This document shows, piece by piece, positions 8,242-15,977 of a stretch of 64,000 nt of DNA; position 1 is the stretch's first letter, and each line of letters starts with the position of its first letter. A model generated the notes under the pieces. That model was not told where the DNA came from, searched no databases, and was given only the letters and a program-made list of their open reading frames with translations. A program made the translations under genes and the position numbers. The stretch is from Deltaproteobacteria bacterium (GTDB taxonomy: Bacteria > Myxococcota > JADLHZ01). Location: positions 85,098-149,097 of the forward strand of contig JADLHZ010000102.1 of the NCBI GenBank assembly GCA_020848545.1, read 5' to 3'.

Positions 8242-8915
8242 TGCGGCGCGCGAACGATTTCAAGCCCCGTCCATCCGGTCGAGTTGTCAGATTCGTAGCG
8301 AACGAAGATGCGCGTTTCGCCGACCTGCGCGACCGCCGTCGCCGCTTTGGCAGGCGGCGCCTTCGTCGACTTGCGCGCGAGCGTGAAGGCACACCCTTCG
8401 GTCGAATGGTCGGAGTCGTAGCGCACGAAAATGCGAGGCCCTTTCACTTCCTCGACCTTCGCCGTGTAACAGGTGCCGCCCTGCTTCCAGTTGACCTCGA
8501 CCCGGTCGCCCGCCTTCCACGGGTTCGGGCCGGCCGCCGCAAGCGCCTTGTCTTCTTCTTTCTGAGCCTCTTGCGCCTTGAGGTTTGGGAGCGCTTCGTA
8601 CTCCGCGCGCGTCAACGTGCGCGATGACAGCTCCACACTCTCCGTCCTGCGCTCCGTGGACCCATAGACCCGCCACGGCGCAGAAGGATTGTCGCGCACG
8701 AACGCTGTATCGAAGCGCCCGTCGAAGTGCCGCTTCGCGTCCGGGAAGCCGGCGATGGTCACCTTCCGCTCGCAAACGACCGGCTGATAGAGCCAGTACG
8801 CGTCGAGGCTGACGACCGCACCGGTCTTGGTGTTCTGATAGAGCTTCTTCTCGGTTTGCACTTCGGGGGCTTTGGTGGCCTTGCAGCTGGCGGTGATGCG
8901 AGTGACGACCGGCAT
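8238..8915 (-). CDS. Protein with two Tudor/SH3-like modules
   Basis: The 225-residue product starts at the ATG at 8915, with AGGGGAGGG just upstream as ribosome binding site. The N-terminal half (LDAYWLYQPVVCERKVTI) is not recognised. The C-terminal half has a module WKAGDRVEVNWKQGGTCYTA followed by VEEVKGPRIFVRYDSDHSTE, and a second partial copy near the end with ETRIFVRYESDNSTGW. The two FVRYxSDxST strands are near-identical, which shows an internal duplication. Basic-aromatic modules of this shape resemble Tudor or Agenet folds. The gene is coupled to the RNase HI gene by a GTGA overlap, so a nucleic-acid-related role is possible but is inference. Confidence 0.75.
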   Translation of the reverse strand: MPVVTRITASCKATKAPEVQTEKKLYQNTKTGAVVSLDAYWLYQPVVCERKVTIAGFPDAKRHFDGRFDTAFVRDNPSAPWRVYGSTERRTESVELSSRTLTRAEYEALPNLKAQEAQKEEDKALAAAGPNPWKAGDRVEVNWKQGGTCYTAKVEEVKGPRIFVRYDSDHSTEGCAFTLARKSTKAPPAKAATAVAQVGETRIFVRYESDNSTGWTGLEIVRAPQ

Positions 8916-8988
8916 GGACCCTCCCCTGTGACGCGAGCGCGCGTGGAGGTTTGCCATGAGGGAACTGCATCGACAAGACGATATCCGC

Positions 8989-11814
8989 TTACTGCCGCTC
9001 GTACGCACCCATGTCGAGCCAGAGAGGGCTACCGGCGCCAGTGTTGGCCTGGCCGGCGTCGTCAACGGTGCGGGGTAAATTGGCACGGTCTAAGGGTGTC
9101 GGTTCGAGAATGATCGCGTCGCCGTCGAGATCGCCGCGATCGATCGGCAACGCCGCTGCATCCGCCGCGTCAACGCACACGCTTCCGGCTCCGAGGCGAA
9201 GATCGCCAAAGTCGTCGTTGGGCGTCCCCCACCCATCGCCACCGTCTGAAGGTGCACGGGAAAAAAGAGGGTCGCAGGAGGCAAGGTTCCCTGTGCCAGC
9301 GGGCGGTGCGCCCTCGCTCGTGCACGAGTAGTCGACCGTCAACGCCCCGCCCCCCGCATCTGAGTAAAGGGCCGCCGCGCTGTTCGCGGACAAGATGGCG
9401 TTTTTCAGAATCAAATCAGCACGCCCGAGCCGCGACACGGCGCCGCCAGCCAGCACGCCGAGGGTTGCGTTCCCTGCGAATGTGCAGTTGGCGAGAGTCG
9501 CCGTGACGTAGCTCGGTCCAGCCGGGCTCGTGACCATGATTGCCCCCCCCGAACCGTTGCCGGCGGCGACGCTGGCGCGATTACCGACAAAGGCGCTGTT
9601 GACCACCGTCACGTTGGCCGTGCCCGCTACGGCAAGGGCGCCGCCGCCGCTATTGACGGCGGCAGAGGTGGCGCGATTTGCGCGAAAGTCGGTATCGGCG
9701 ATGAACGCAGTCATTGGCGAGGCAGCACTGCCGCCGACGCGAATGGCGCCCCCTGAACCGGCGACATTGTTGCTGAGAACCGAGCGCAGCATCGTGAAGC
9801 CGTCGGTCCCGGTGCCGTAGAGCGCGCCGCCCGTGTTCGAGGCGCTGTTGCCGCTAAACGTGCAGTCCTCAAAGCGGGTGTGAAGTACCGAACCAGAGGA
9901 GCCGGCCATGTAAACCGCCCCGCCATCGGCGAGGCCCGAAGTGCCTGCCTGGTTGGTGTTGAAGGCGCTGCGCCGGAAGGTGGGGCGAGCTTGCGAGTCG
10001 ACGTAGACAGCGCCACCATGTCCGCCAACGGTGGTGTTGAGCGAGAACGTCGAGTCTTCAATCACGGCCGCGGTGCCGGTTGCGCTGCTGATCCAGAGGG
10101 CACCTGCTTCGTTGTTGGCCTGGTTGTTCGAAAACACGGCGCGGCGGACGGTAGCTTGGCTATCGTTCAAAAAAAGACCGCCACCGCGCGCGCTGGTCGC
10201 AACGAAAACGACAACGTTGTTGCTGAAGGTGCAATCGTCGAGCACCGGCGCTCCGTTGAGAAAATAGGCGCCACCACCCCAATTGCCGCGGTTGTTGCTG
10301 AAGCTGATGCGCGACAGCGTGAGCTGTGAGCTCGAGGCGAAAAGACCACCGCCGCGGCTTTGATTGAGGAGGCCGTTGCCGTTGCCCGCGCGTATGGTCA
10401 TGCCATCGAGCCGCGTTGTCGCTCCGCTCGGATTCACCGTCACAACGTTGTAAGCGTTGTCGGCAATTCCGGTGCCCACATCGTCCTGCTTCAAGTCGCC
10501 GCTGAGCACCGTTGGATGAGCGACCGGATCGGCCTGACTGCGCTGTGTCTCTGTTCCAGCGAAGCCGCCGTAGATACGCACGCCGTCGGCGACACGAAAC
10601 GTGCTCGCGCGATCGTCGTTGAACTCGAACTGGCCGACGTCTGGATAATAAACGCCCGCCGCGACCCATAACTCCACCGCATAAGTCGCATTCGCCGCCG
10701 TGAACAAAGCGTCTTGTAGAGACACGAACGCGTCGATCCACGACGCACCCGTGCCCGATCCGCTCGCGCTTTGGTCGACGAAATAGACGTGAGTACACAG
10801 GGAAGGCTCACCTTCGCAGTGCCAGTTGTTTTCGACCGTGCAGCTCGAGGAGCAGCCATCGGTGGCGTCGGTGTCGCCATCGTCGCACACCTCGGCGTTC
10901 GAGACATCGATGTGCCCGTCACCGCAGTAGTGTGTTTCACCCGCAACGATTGAGCAGCTCGCATTGCACACGCCGCAGCTTTGAAGGCCGTAGGCACAAA
11001 CTTCCGTGGTTGTGTTGTCGTCGTCGCAGCTCTCCTGGCCGTCGCCCTTACTCCACACGATGCCATCGCCGCACTCCGGCAACAGGCAGCTGTTGGTGCA
11101 ATCGTTGTCGTCCTTCGTGTCGCCGTCGTCGCAGCCCTCGCCGCTGTCTTGCACGTTGTCGCCACAGCGGGGCTGGGTGCAGTCTTCGCGGCATGCGTTT
11201 GGCGCTGTATCTGAGTTGGACAAGCCGTTGTCGCAAGCCTCGTCGCTGTCTTTGATGCCGTCGCCGCAGCGAGGCAACCCGCAGCTCAGCCGACACGCAT
11301 CCGCGGTCACGTCCGAGTTTTGACGACCGTTGTCGCAAGCCTCGCCGCGATCGGTGGTGCCATCACCGCAAGACGCGGGGTGGCAATTGCGACGGCAGGC
11401 ATCGGCCTCGGTGTCAGAATTGTTATCGCCGGCGTCGCAGGCTTCGCCGAGCTCGCGGTCGATGATGCTGTCGCCACAGCGCGATGGCTGGCACAAGCCG
11501 CCCCGACACACGCCAAGCGCTTCGCCCGCATCGCAGCGATTGCCGTCAGCGGCAGGAACAAGCGCGTGACCTTGTTCCTCGATGCAAGCCGCCGACGCTT
11601 GCACGCACAACTGCAGCGCGGCGACGCAGCGTTGCGGGGTTGGGCAATCATCGTCAGTTGTGCAAGTCACGGAAACGAGCGACGTGAGCGCTAGATTCAC
11701 CTGGCAGCCGCCCAGCGCAAGCGCCAAGCTCAGGAGTGTAACGCCGCGATCGGTCTGGTTACGCAATGGCCACGCCCCAACGTGAAGCCTAAGGGATGGC
11801 GCCCACCACGACAA
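8989..11814 (-). CDS. Lipoprotein with DUF4215 Cys-rich repeats and a C-terminal right-handed beta-helix
   Basis: The product has up to 941 residues. The frame opens with a TTG at 11814; a second TTG at 11766 gives a more typical lipoprotein signal (GVTLLSLALALGGC, lipobox LGGC), so the exact start is uncertain. Residues about 110-340 hold at least six Cys-rich repeats of the form CGDGxxDxxEACDxG-N-NSD...CRxxC, the DUF4215 or 'myxococcus cysteine-rich' type. From about residue 345 the protein is a series of short repeats such as GGGLF, GGAVY, GGALY and FSNNxA, typical of right-handed beta-helix proteins including polymorphic outer membrane proteins and some pectin-lyase folds. No catalytic residues were identified. 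It is most likely a surface-exposed structural or adhesive protein. Confidence 0.85.
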   Translation of the reverse strand: MSWWAPSLRLHVGAWPLRNQTDRGVTLLSLALALGGCQVNLALTSLVSVTCTTDDDCPTPQRCVAALQLCVQASAACIEEQGHALVPAADGNRCDAGEALGVCRGGLCQPSRCGDSIIDRELGEACDAGDNNSDTEADACRRNCHPASCGDGTTDRGEACDNGRQNSDVTADACRLSCGLPRCGDGIKDSDEACDNGLSNSDTAPNACREDCTQPRCGDNVQDSGEGCDDGDTKDDNDCTNSCLLPECGDGIVWSKGDGQESCDDDNTTTEVCAYGLQSCGVCNASCSIVAGETHYCGDGHIDVSNAEVCDDGDTDATDGCSSSCTVENNWHCEGEPSLCTHVYFVDQSASGSGTGASWIDAFVSLQDALFTAANATYAVELWVAAGVYYPDVGQFEFNDDRASTFRVADGVRIYGGFAGTETQRSQADPVAHPTVLSGDLKQDDVGTGIADNAYNVVTVNPSGATTRLDGMTIRAGNGNGLLNQSRGGGLFASSSQLTLSRISFSNNRGNWGGGAYFLNGAPVLDDCTFSNNVVVFVATSARGGGLFLNDSQATVRRAVFSNNQANNEAGALWISSATGTAAVIEDSTFSLNTTVGGHGGAVYVDSQARPTFRRSAFNTNQAGTSGLADGGAVYMAGSSGSVLHTRFEDCTFSGNSASNTGGALYGTGTDGFTMLRSVLSNNVAGSGGAIRVGGSAASPMTAFIADTDFRANRATSAAVNSGGGALAVAGTANVTVVNSAFVGNRASVAAGNGSGGAIMVTSPAGPSYVTATLANCTFAGNATLGVLAGGAVSRLGRADLILKNAILSANSAAALYSDAGGGALTVDYSCTSEGAPPAGTGNLASCDPLFSRAPSDGGDGWGTPNDDFGDLRLGAGSVCVDAADAAALPIDRGDLDGDAIILEPTPLDRANLPRTVDDAGQANTGAGSPLWLDMGAYERQ

Positions 11815-12061
11815 GTTTCACCTATCGCGAAAGCAAGAATGTTTTATTGTACAACGATCGGCCCGCGTTGGTGAGCGCCGGAGGCATTTCCGAAGGTCCC
11901 GTGACCGTGCCCCCGTGTCAGTCACACGCAGCACCGATGCTAGCGGTAACGTCATCTCGGCAAAGCCACAGAAAATCGATGTCGTCGAACATTCAGTTGA
12001 AATGTTGAAATGGCGGGCCCGAGTTGCAGTAAATCGTACCTGCCCCGGGGAAAATGACCGA
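11815..12061. other. Non-coding stretch between the beta-helix lipoprotein and higBA
   Basis: I see no gene here. The region is lower in G+C than its surroundings. It holds a copy of TTGTACAA (11847-11854) that shares the half-site of the higBA operator, and the 14-bp tRNA-tail repeat at 12008-12021. Its composition and the repeat suggest it entered with higBA. Confidence 0.5.
12008..12021. repeat. Distal copy of tRNA-Arg 3' end (attachment-site-like direct repeat)
   Basis: This 14-bp sequence (AAATGGCGGGCCCG) is an exact direct repeat of 12745-12758, which is the 3' end of the tRNA-Arg gene including the encoded CCA. The two copies bracket higBA, 737 bp apart. They lie on the 3' side of the tRNA, as expected for site-specific insertion into a tRNA gene. 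No integrase lies between them. Confidence 0.55.
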
Positions 12062-12080
12062 TTGTACGGATACCGTACAA
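12062..12080. promoter_or_regulatory. Palindromic operator upstream of higB
   Basis: A perfect inverted repeat TTGTACGG-ATA-CCGTACAA lies 16 bases upstream of the higB start. Antitoxins of the HigA type are helix-turn-helix dimers that bind such palindromes and repress their own operon, so this is the likely autoregulatory site. GATAAC (12083-12088) just downstream could be part of the -10 element. Confidence 0.65.
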
Positions 12081-12096
12081 ATGATAACATTCACCT

Positions 12097-12390
12097 GTGA
12101 TCGTCAGCTTCGCCGACCAGGCGTCGAAAGACATCTACGACGACACGAACTCGCGGGAGGCTCGGCGCCGGCTTCCACGGGAGCTATGGGCGCTGGCGCA
12201 ACGAAAGCTGTCGATGTTGAACGTGACCCGAGATCTCGCCCAACTGCGAAATCCGCCGGGAAACCGGCTGGAGGCGCTTCGTGGCGATCGCCAGGGACAG
12301 TGGAGCCTGCGCATCAACGATCAGTATCGCGTCGTATTCAGCTGGAGCCCGGGCGAAGCCAGCGACGTCGAGATTGTCGACTATCACTAG
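12097..12390 (+). CDS. higB: HigB-type toxin of a type II toxin-antitoxin system
   Basis: The 97-residue product starts at the GTG at 12097 (MIVSFADQASKDIYDD). It matches the RelE/HigB fold: an N-terminal strand, two helices (LPRELWALAQRKLSMLNV), the signature NPPGNRLEALRGDRQGQWSL and the strand INDQYRVVFSW. HigB toxins cleave mRNA on the ribosome. The toxin gene comes before the antitoxin gene, the order characteristic of higBA. The downstream antitoxin starts 12 bases after the stop. The preceding palindrome and the flanking tRNA-tail repeats indicate an autonomous, probably acquired module. Confidence 0.92.
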   Translation: MIVSFADQASKDIYDDTNSREARRRLPRELWALAQRKLSMLNVTRDLAQLRNPPGNRLEALRGDRQGQWSLRINDQYRVVFSWSPGEASDVEIVDYH

Positions 12391-12402
12391 GAGGACGGTC
12401 CT

Positions 12403-12705
12403 GTGCTACCGAAGAATCGGCCCCCAACACACCCAGGCGAAGTTCTCCTCGAAGAGTATCTGAAGCCACTCGGAATGACGCAGACGAAGCTCGCGAAAAA
12501 GCTCGGCGTTCCCGTCCAGCGCGTCAACCAATTGATCAACGGCAAGCGTGGCATCACGGCCGAAACTGCGGTCCTGTTGGCGCGAACGTTGAAGGGCGAT
12601 CCGCAGTTCTGGATGGATCTGCAGAGTCAGTACGATCTGTGGTTCGCGATGCGAGCACTCGGCTGGTCTCAGGCGACTGGCAGGCGACGCTCTGCGCACG
12701 ACTGA
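12403..12705 (+). CDS. higA: HigA-type antitoxin
   Basis: The 100-residue product starts at the GTG at 12403, 10 bases after a GGAGG ribosome binding site. It opens with the family signature [18 protein letters not shown] and carries a Xre-type helix-turn-helix ([20 protein letters not shown], then [19 protein letters not shown]). The [15 protein letters not shown] segment is also typical of HigA. It neutralises HigB and, as a dimer, should bind the palindrome at 12062-12080. The last 12 residues (TGRRRSAHD) are a basic tail that may be a read-on into sequence left by the insertion. Confidence 0.92.
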   Translation: MLPKNRPPTHPGEVLLEEYLKPLGMTQTKLAKKLGVPVQRVNQLINGKRGITAETAVLLARTLKGDPQFWMDLQSQYDLWFAMRALGWSQATGRRRSAHD

Positions 12706-12744
12706 CGCGGATCCACCCGAAGGGGAAGAACCCGATGCGGCTAA

Positions 12745-12758
12745 AAATGGCGGGCCCG
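12745..12758. repeat. tRNA-Arg 3'-end copy of the 14-bp direct repeat
   Basis: This is the tRNA-side partner of the repeat at 12008-12021. It covers the last 11 bases of the tRNA gene and 3 bases beyond it, so the tRNA remains intact. Confidence 0.55.
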
Positions 12759-12824
12759 GCAGGAGTCGAACCTGCGACCTTCGGATTCGTAGTCCGACGC
12801 TCTATCCAGCTGAGCTACGGGCCC
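12748..12824 (-). tRNA. tRNA-Arg, anticodon ACG
   Basis: The minus strand folds as a complete 77-nt cloverleaf. The acceptor stem is GGGCCCG/CGGGCCC with a G discriminator and an encoded CCA. The D arm is GCTCAGCTGGATAGAGC. The anticodon stem TCGGA/TCCGA encloses the loop CTACGAA, giving anticodon ACG, whose A34 is normally converted to inosine to read CGN Arg codons. The T loop is GTTCGACTC. Its 3' end is the sequence duplicated at 12008-12021. Confidence 0.97.
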
Positions 12825-12841
12825 CCTAAGAGAGGCGCGGT

Positions 12842-12869
12842 CTTGCACCATTCGTCGCAGCACTGTCAA
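12842..12869 (-). promoter_or_regulatory. Likely promoter of the tRNA-Arg gene
   Basis: On the minus strand a perfect TTGACA -35 hexamer (12869-12864) lies about 40 bases upstream of the mature tRNA 5' end. The -10 position reads TGCAAGA, which is a poor match. The location suits a short-leader tRNA transcript. It overlaps the start region of the divergent thioredoxin-like gene. Confidence 0.4.
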
Positions 12870-12879
12870 TATCTCACCC

Positions 12880-13338
12880 ATGCTGGCCCTTTTGTTCGTC
12901 GCCGCGGCCTCAGCGCCCCCGATCACGATCGTCAAAGACGATGACGCCGTGCCGAACGCGATCGCCGCGTTCAAAGGGAACGTCGTCATCGTGAAGTTCT
13001 GGGCCACCTGGTGCGATCCCTGCGTCGAAGAGTTTCCGCACTTCCTCGAGGTCGCGCGCGCGCATCCGCTGGCCAAGGTGGTCTCGGTGAGCGTCGACCT
13101 GAGGCAAGCGATCGACGCCGACGTGAAGCCGTTCCTGAAGGCGCACAAGGTGACGTTCCCGACCTACCTGCTCGACGTCGAGGATCCGTCGGTCGTCATG
13201 GCGAAGATCGACAAGGCGTGGAACGGCACGCTGCCTGCCACCTTCGTCTATGGAAAAGACGGCAAGCTGGCGAAGAGCTTCGTCGGACCGGCGAAGGACT
13301 TGAAGGCAACGGTCGAGAAGCTGCTCGCCGCGCCTTAG
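12880..13338 (+). CDS. TlpA/ResA-like exported thioredoxin-fold protein
   Basis: The 152-residue product has a very short hydrophobic signal (MLALLFVAAASA). The thioredoxin fold shows the redox motif WATWCDPC (Cys45 and Cys48), preceded by NVVIVKF and followed by the cis-Pro region LPATFVYGKDGKL. Family members are periplasmic thiol-disulfide reductants used in cytochrome c maturation or in repairing oxidised exported proteins. No cytochrome genes are adjacent, so the specific substrate is unknown. The stop lies 10 bases from that of the converging gamma-glutamyltranspeptidase gene. Confidence 0.88.
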   Translation: MLALLFVAAASAPPITIVKDDDAVPNAIAAFKGNVVIVKFWATWCDPCVEEFPHFLEVARAHPLAKVVSVSVDLRQAIDADVKPFLKAHKVTFPTYLLDVEDPSVVMAKIDKAWNGTLPATFVYGKDGKLAKSFVGPAKDLKATVEKLLAAP

Positions 13339-13348
13339 GCCGTCGTGT

Positions 13349-15022
13349 CTAATACCCCAACGCCGATCCGTCGCCGCGCGGATCCGACGCGCCGACGCGG
13401 CGGCCGTCCGGCAGCGCGCCGACGATCTGTGCGTTGCCCCAGTCGTCGTCGATCTTCAGCGTGTGGCCGAGATCCTTCAGCGCTTTCTGCGTGAGCCCGT
13501 CGAGGCCGAAGCGTTCGATCGACACGTGGTCCGGCCGCCATTGTTCGTGCACGCGCGGCAACGCGATCGCGCTCCACACGTCGGCGTCGAAGTCGATCAA
13601 GTGCACGAGCGCCCAGAACACCGTGGTGATGATCGTAGAGCCGCCAGGGCTGCCGAGCGCCCAACGCACCTTGTCGTCCTTCAGCACGATCGTCGGCGTC
13701 ATCGAAGACAACGGCGTCTTTCGCGGCGCCACCGAGTTCGCTTCGCTGCCGACGAGCCCGTAGAGGTTCGGCACGCCAGGCGCGATCGCGAAGTCGTCCA
13801 TCTGGTTGTTCAAGAGAACGCCGGTGCCCGACGCGACCAACGCCGAGCCGAAGGGACCGTTCACCGTCGTGGTGATCGCGACGGCGTTTCCGTCCGCGTC
13901 GATGATCGAAAAGTGCGTCGTCTCTTTGTGCTCGGCGAAGGCGTCGGGCTTGCCGGCGTTGACGGCCTCCGACTTCGAGGCGCTCTTCATGTCGATCGAA
14001 GCGAGCAGCGACTTCGCGTAGTCCTTGCTGACGAGCCCCGCGACCGGCACGAACGTGAAGCCCGGATCGCCGAGGAAGGTCGCGCGATCGGCATAGACGC
14101 GGCGCATCGCCTCGACGGCGAAGTGGATCATCGCCGGCGAATGAAAGCCGAGCGCCTTCGGATCCTTCGTCTCGAGCATGTTCAACAGCTCGACGAGGTG
14201 CACGCCGCCCGAGGACGGCGGCGGCTGCGAGAACACGCTGTAGCCGCGGTAGCTCGTCATCACTGGCTCGCGCCACTTCACTTCGTATTCGGCGAGATCG
14301 ACGAGCGCGAGGATGCCGCCGTTCTGCACCACCGTGTCGACGATGCGCCGCGCGATGTCGCCTTTGTAGAACGCGTTGAGCCCGCCGGCTTGTATGGCCT
14401 TCAGAGTCTTCGCGAGATCCGGTTGCAGCCACTTGCCGCCGGTCTCGGGGAAGCGGTTGTTCTTCGTCCACGCGCTCTTGGTCGACTCGAAGCGCGCAAG
14501 CGTCTCGGCTTCCGAAAGAAACGCGCTGCCGAGCCGCGCCGACACCGTCACGCCGGTCTGGGCCAGCTTCACCGCCGGATCGAAGAGCTGCGCGAGCGGC
14601 TTCTTGCCGTATTTTTTGTGCAGCTCGATGAGCCCTGCGATCTGCCCAGGCACGCCGACCGCGAGCGCACCGGTCTGCGAGAGCTGCGGCTGCGCTTTGC
14701 CCTCGCGCACGTAGAGATCGCGGTGCGAGAGGATCGGCGCGCGCTCACGAAAGTCGAGGCAGCGCACTTGCTTCATGCGTGCGTCGTAGATCGTCGCAAA
14801 ACCGCCGCCGCCGATGCCGCTCGACTGCGGCTCGGCCACGCTGAGCACGAGCGCCGCCGTCACCGCCGCGTCGAACGCGTTGCCACCGCTGCGCAGGATC
14901 TCGACCGCGGCTTCACTCGCGTCGCGATTGGCCGTGGCGACCGCGACCTTGCTGGCGACGAGCTGGCCGGCGTGGGCGTCGAAGGTGACGAAGAAAACGA
15001 TGCAAATGAGCGGCGCGCGCAT
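13349..15022 (-). CDS. ggt: Gamma-glutamyltranspeptidase precursor
   Basis: The 557-residue precursor starts at the ATG at 15022, chosen because a clean signal peptide (MRAPLICIVFFVTFDAHA) follows. GGT is made as one chain and cuts itself before a Thr. The signature here is TTHFSIIDADGNAVAITTT, with the predicted nucleophile Thr368. The conserved SSGIGGGGF near the N-terminus, the LLNNQMDDF loop and the SPGGSTI segment near the active site are also present. The enzyme cleaves gamma-glutamyl bonds of glutathione in the periplasm. The length suits the bacterial family (about 580). The gene is preceded by an unusual series of hairpins. Confidence 0.95.
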   Translation of the reverse strand: MRAPLICIVFFVTFDAHAGQLVASKVAVATANRDASEAAVEILRSGGNAFDAAVTAALVLSVAEPQSSGIGGGGFATIYDARMKQVRCLDFRERAPILSHRDLYVREGKAQPQLSQTGALAVGVPGQIAGLIELHKKYGKKPLAQLFDPAVKLAQTGVTVSARLGSAFLSEAETLARFESTKSAWTKNNRFPETGGKWLQPDLAKTLKAIQAGGLNAFYKGDIARRIVDTVVQNGGILALVDLAEYEVKWREPVMTSYRGYSVFSQPPPSSGGVHLVELLNMLETKDPKALGFHSPAMIHFAVEAMRRVYADRATFLGDPGFTFVPVAGLVSKDYAKSLLASIDMKSASKSEAVNAGKPDAFAEHKETTHFSIIDADGNAVAITTTVNGPFGSALVASGTGVLLNNQMDDFAIAPGVPNLYGLVGSEANSVAPRKTPLSSMTPTIVLKDDKVRWALGSPGGSTIITTVFWALVHLIDFDADVWSAIALPRVHEQWRPDHVSIERFGLDGLTQKALKDLGHTLKIDDDWGNAQIVGALPDGRRVGASDPRGDGSALGY

Positions 15023-15065
15023 CAGAAGCACCACCTTAGCAGCGGCCCTGGCCCACAGCAAAACT

Positions 15066-15251
15066 GCGTGCGCAGCACGCGAGGGCGCCAGCCCGACGCT
15101 CGCAGATCCTCCATGCGCGAAGCGCATCATACGGGCCCCTTAGGGGCCGGAGCGAGCGCAGCGAGCGGGCCGGGGGCCTGACAACAGTCACCGCAACCGC
15201 GCAGCGGGAGCGATTGACGAGGACTCGGCGGAGCGCAGCGCGCGCCGAGTC
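15066..15251. repeat. Cluster of four hairpins between the histidine phosphatase gene and ggt
   Basis: Three perfect 6-bp stems with 3-base loops are present: GCGTGC-GCA-GCACGC (15066-15080), ATGCGC-GAA-GCGCAT (15113-15127) and GGCCCC-TTA-GGGGCC (15134-15148). A longer stem GACTCGGCG/CGCCGAGTC with a 12-base loop (15222-15251) begins at the phosphatase stop codon and could end its transcript, although no U-tract follows. The rest of the 227-base gap is non-coding and very G+C-rich. It could be a repetitive palindromic element, an mRNA processing region or a small RNA. Confidence 0.6.
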
Positions 15252-15861
15252 AGAGGGACCCCGCGTACGTCCACTCGGCGGGCTCGACGCTGACGAGGTG
15301 CACGGCCAAGTTGTTGAAGCGCACGTGCGTCGGCATCTCGCCGTCGCCGAGCGCGAGCTGCATCAGCTGGCGCAGGACGCCGCCGTGCGTGACGACGACG
15401 ATGTTCGGATGCGGCAGCTTGTCGAGCCAACGGCGAATCGCCGACACTGCCCGATCGCGGACCGTGGCGCGCGCTTCCCCACCTTCGACGGCGTAGTGCG
15501 GATCATCGAGGAAGCGCTGGTACACGTCGCTGAACTGGGCCGCGACCTCGTCGCGCGAGCGACCTTCGAAGATGCCGTAGCAGAGCTCGCGCAGATCGGG
15601 GTCGAGGTGGATCGAACGCTCGGGCGTCGCGAACGCCAGCTCGGCCGACTCCTTGGCGCGCGAGAGGTCCGAAGAGACGACGGCGGTGGTCTTCGCGCAA
15701 AAGAGCTGCGGGCGCTTTTGCAGCCGAACGCGAAGCTTCTTCGCGGAGTCGCGGCCGGCGTCGCACAGCGGAACGTCGGTCTGGCCTTGATAGCGGTGCT
15801 CGAGGTTCCAAGCCGTCTCGGCGTGGCGAACCAAAAACAACGTGCGCAACCTGGCTCCCAT
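15250..15861 (-). CDS. Histidine phosphatase (phosphoglycerate mutase-like) family protein
   Basis: The 203-residue product starts at the ATG at 15861, just before the conserved N-terminal strand; an ATG at 15933 would add 24 unremarkable residues. The motif LFLVRHAETAWN carries the catalytic RHG-type His (as RHA), SSDLSRAKESAE provides the second Arg, and VVVTHGGVLRQL the second His. The family includes cobalamin-pathway phosphatases (CobC), broad-specificity phosphatases and true mutases. The short length and YGIFEGRSRDEV segment favour a phosphatase of the CobC/GpmB-like group over glycolytic mutase. The substrate cannot be told from sequence. Confidence 0.88.
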   Translation of the reverse strand: MGARLRTLFLVRHAETAWNLEHRYQGQTDVPLCDAGRDSAKKLRVRLQKRPQLFCAKTTAVVSSDLSRAKESAELAFATPERSIHLDPDLRELCYGIFEGRSRDEVAAQFSDVYQRFLDDPHYAVEGGEARATVRDRAVSAIRRWLDKLPHPNIVVVTHGGVLRQLMQLALGDGEMPTHVRFNNLAVHLVSVEPAEWTYAGSL

Positions 15862-15977
15862 AGTCGAAGAAAGACCTCCCGCTCGCTCATGATCGTGCGA
15901 AATACAACTTTGGTTGTCACTTTTCTCAGTCATGTTTTCGATGCGGGCAAGATTGTCACGCGCTATCACCCCGGCAC

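Noticed and set aside
12008..12824. A prophage or genomic island at the tRNA-Arg gene
   Set aside because: Only 737 bp lie between the repeats and there is no integrase, phage or conjugation gene.
13463..15181. Long open frame on the plus strand opposite ggt
   Set aside because: It is antisense to a gene with a full family signature and encodes only Arg/Ala-rich sequence, as expected from the complementary strand in G+C-rich DNA.
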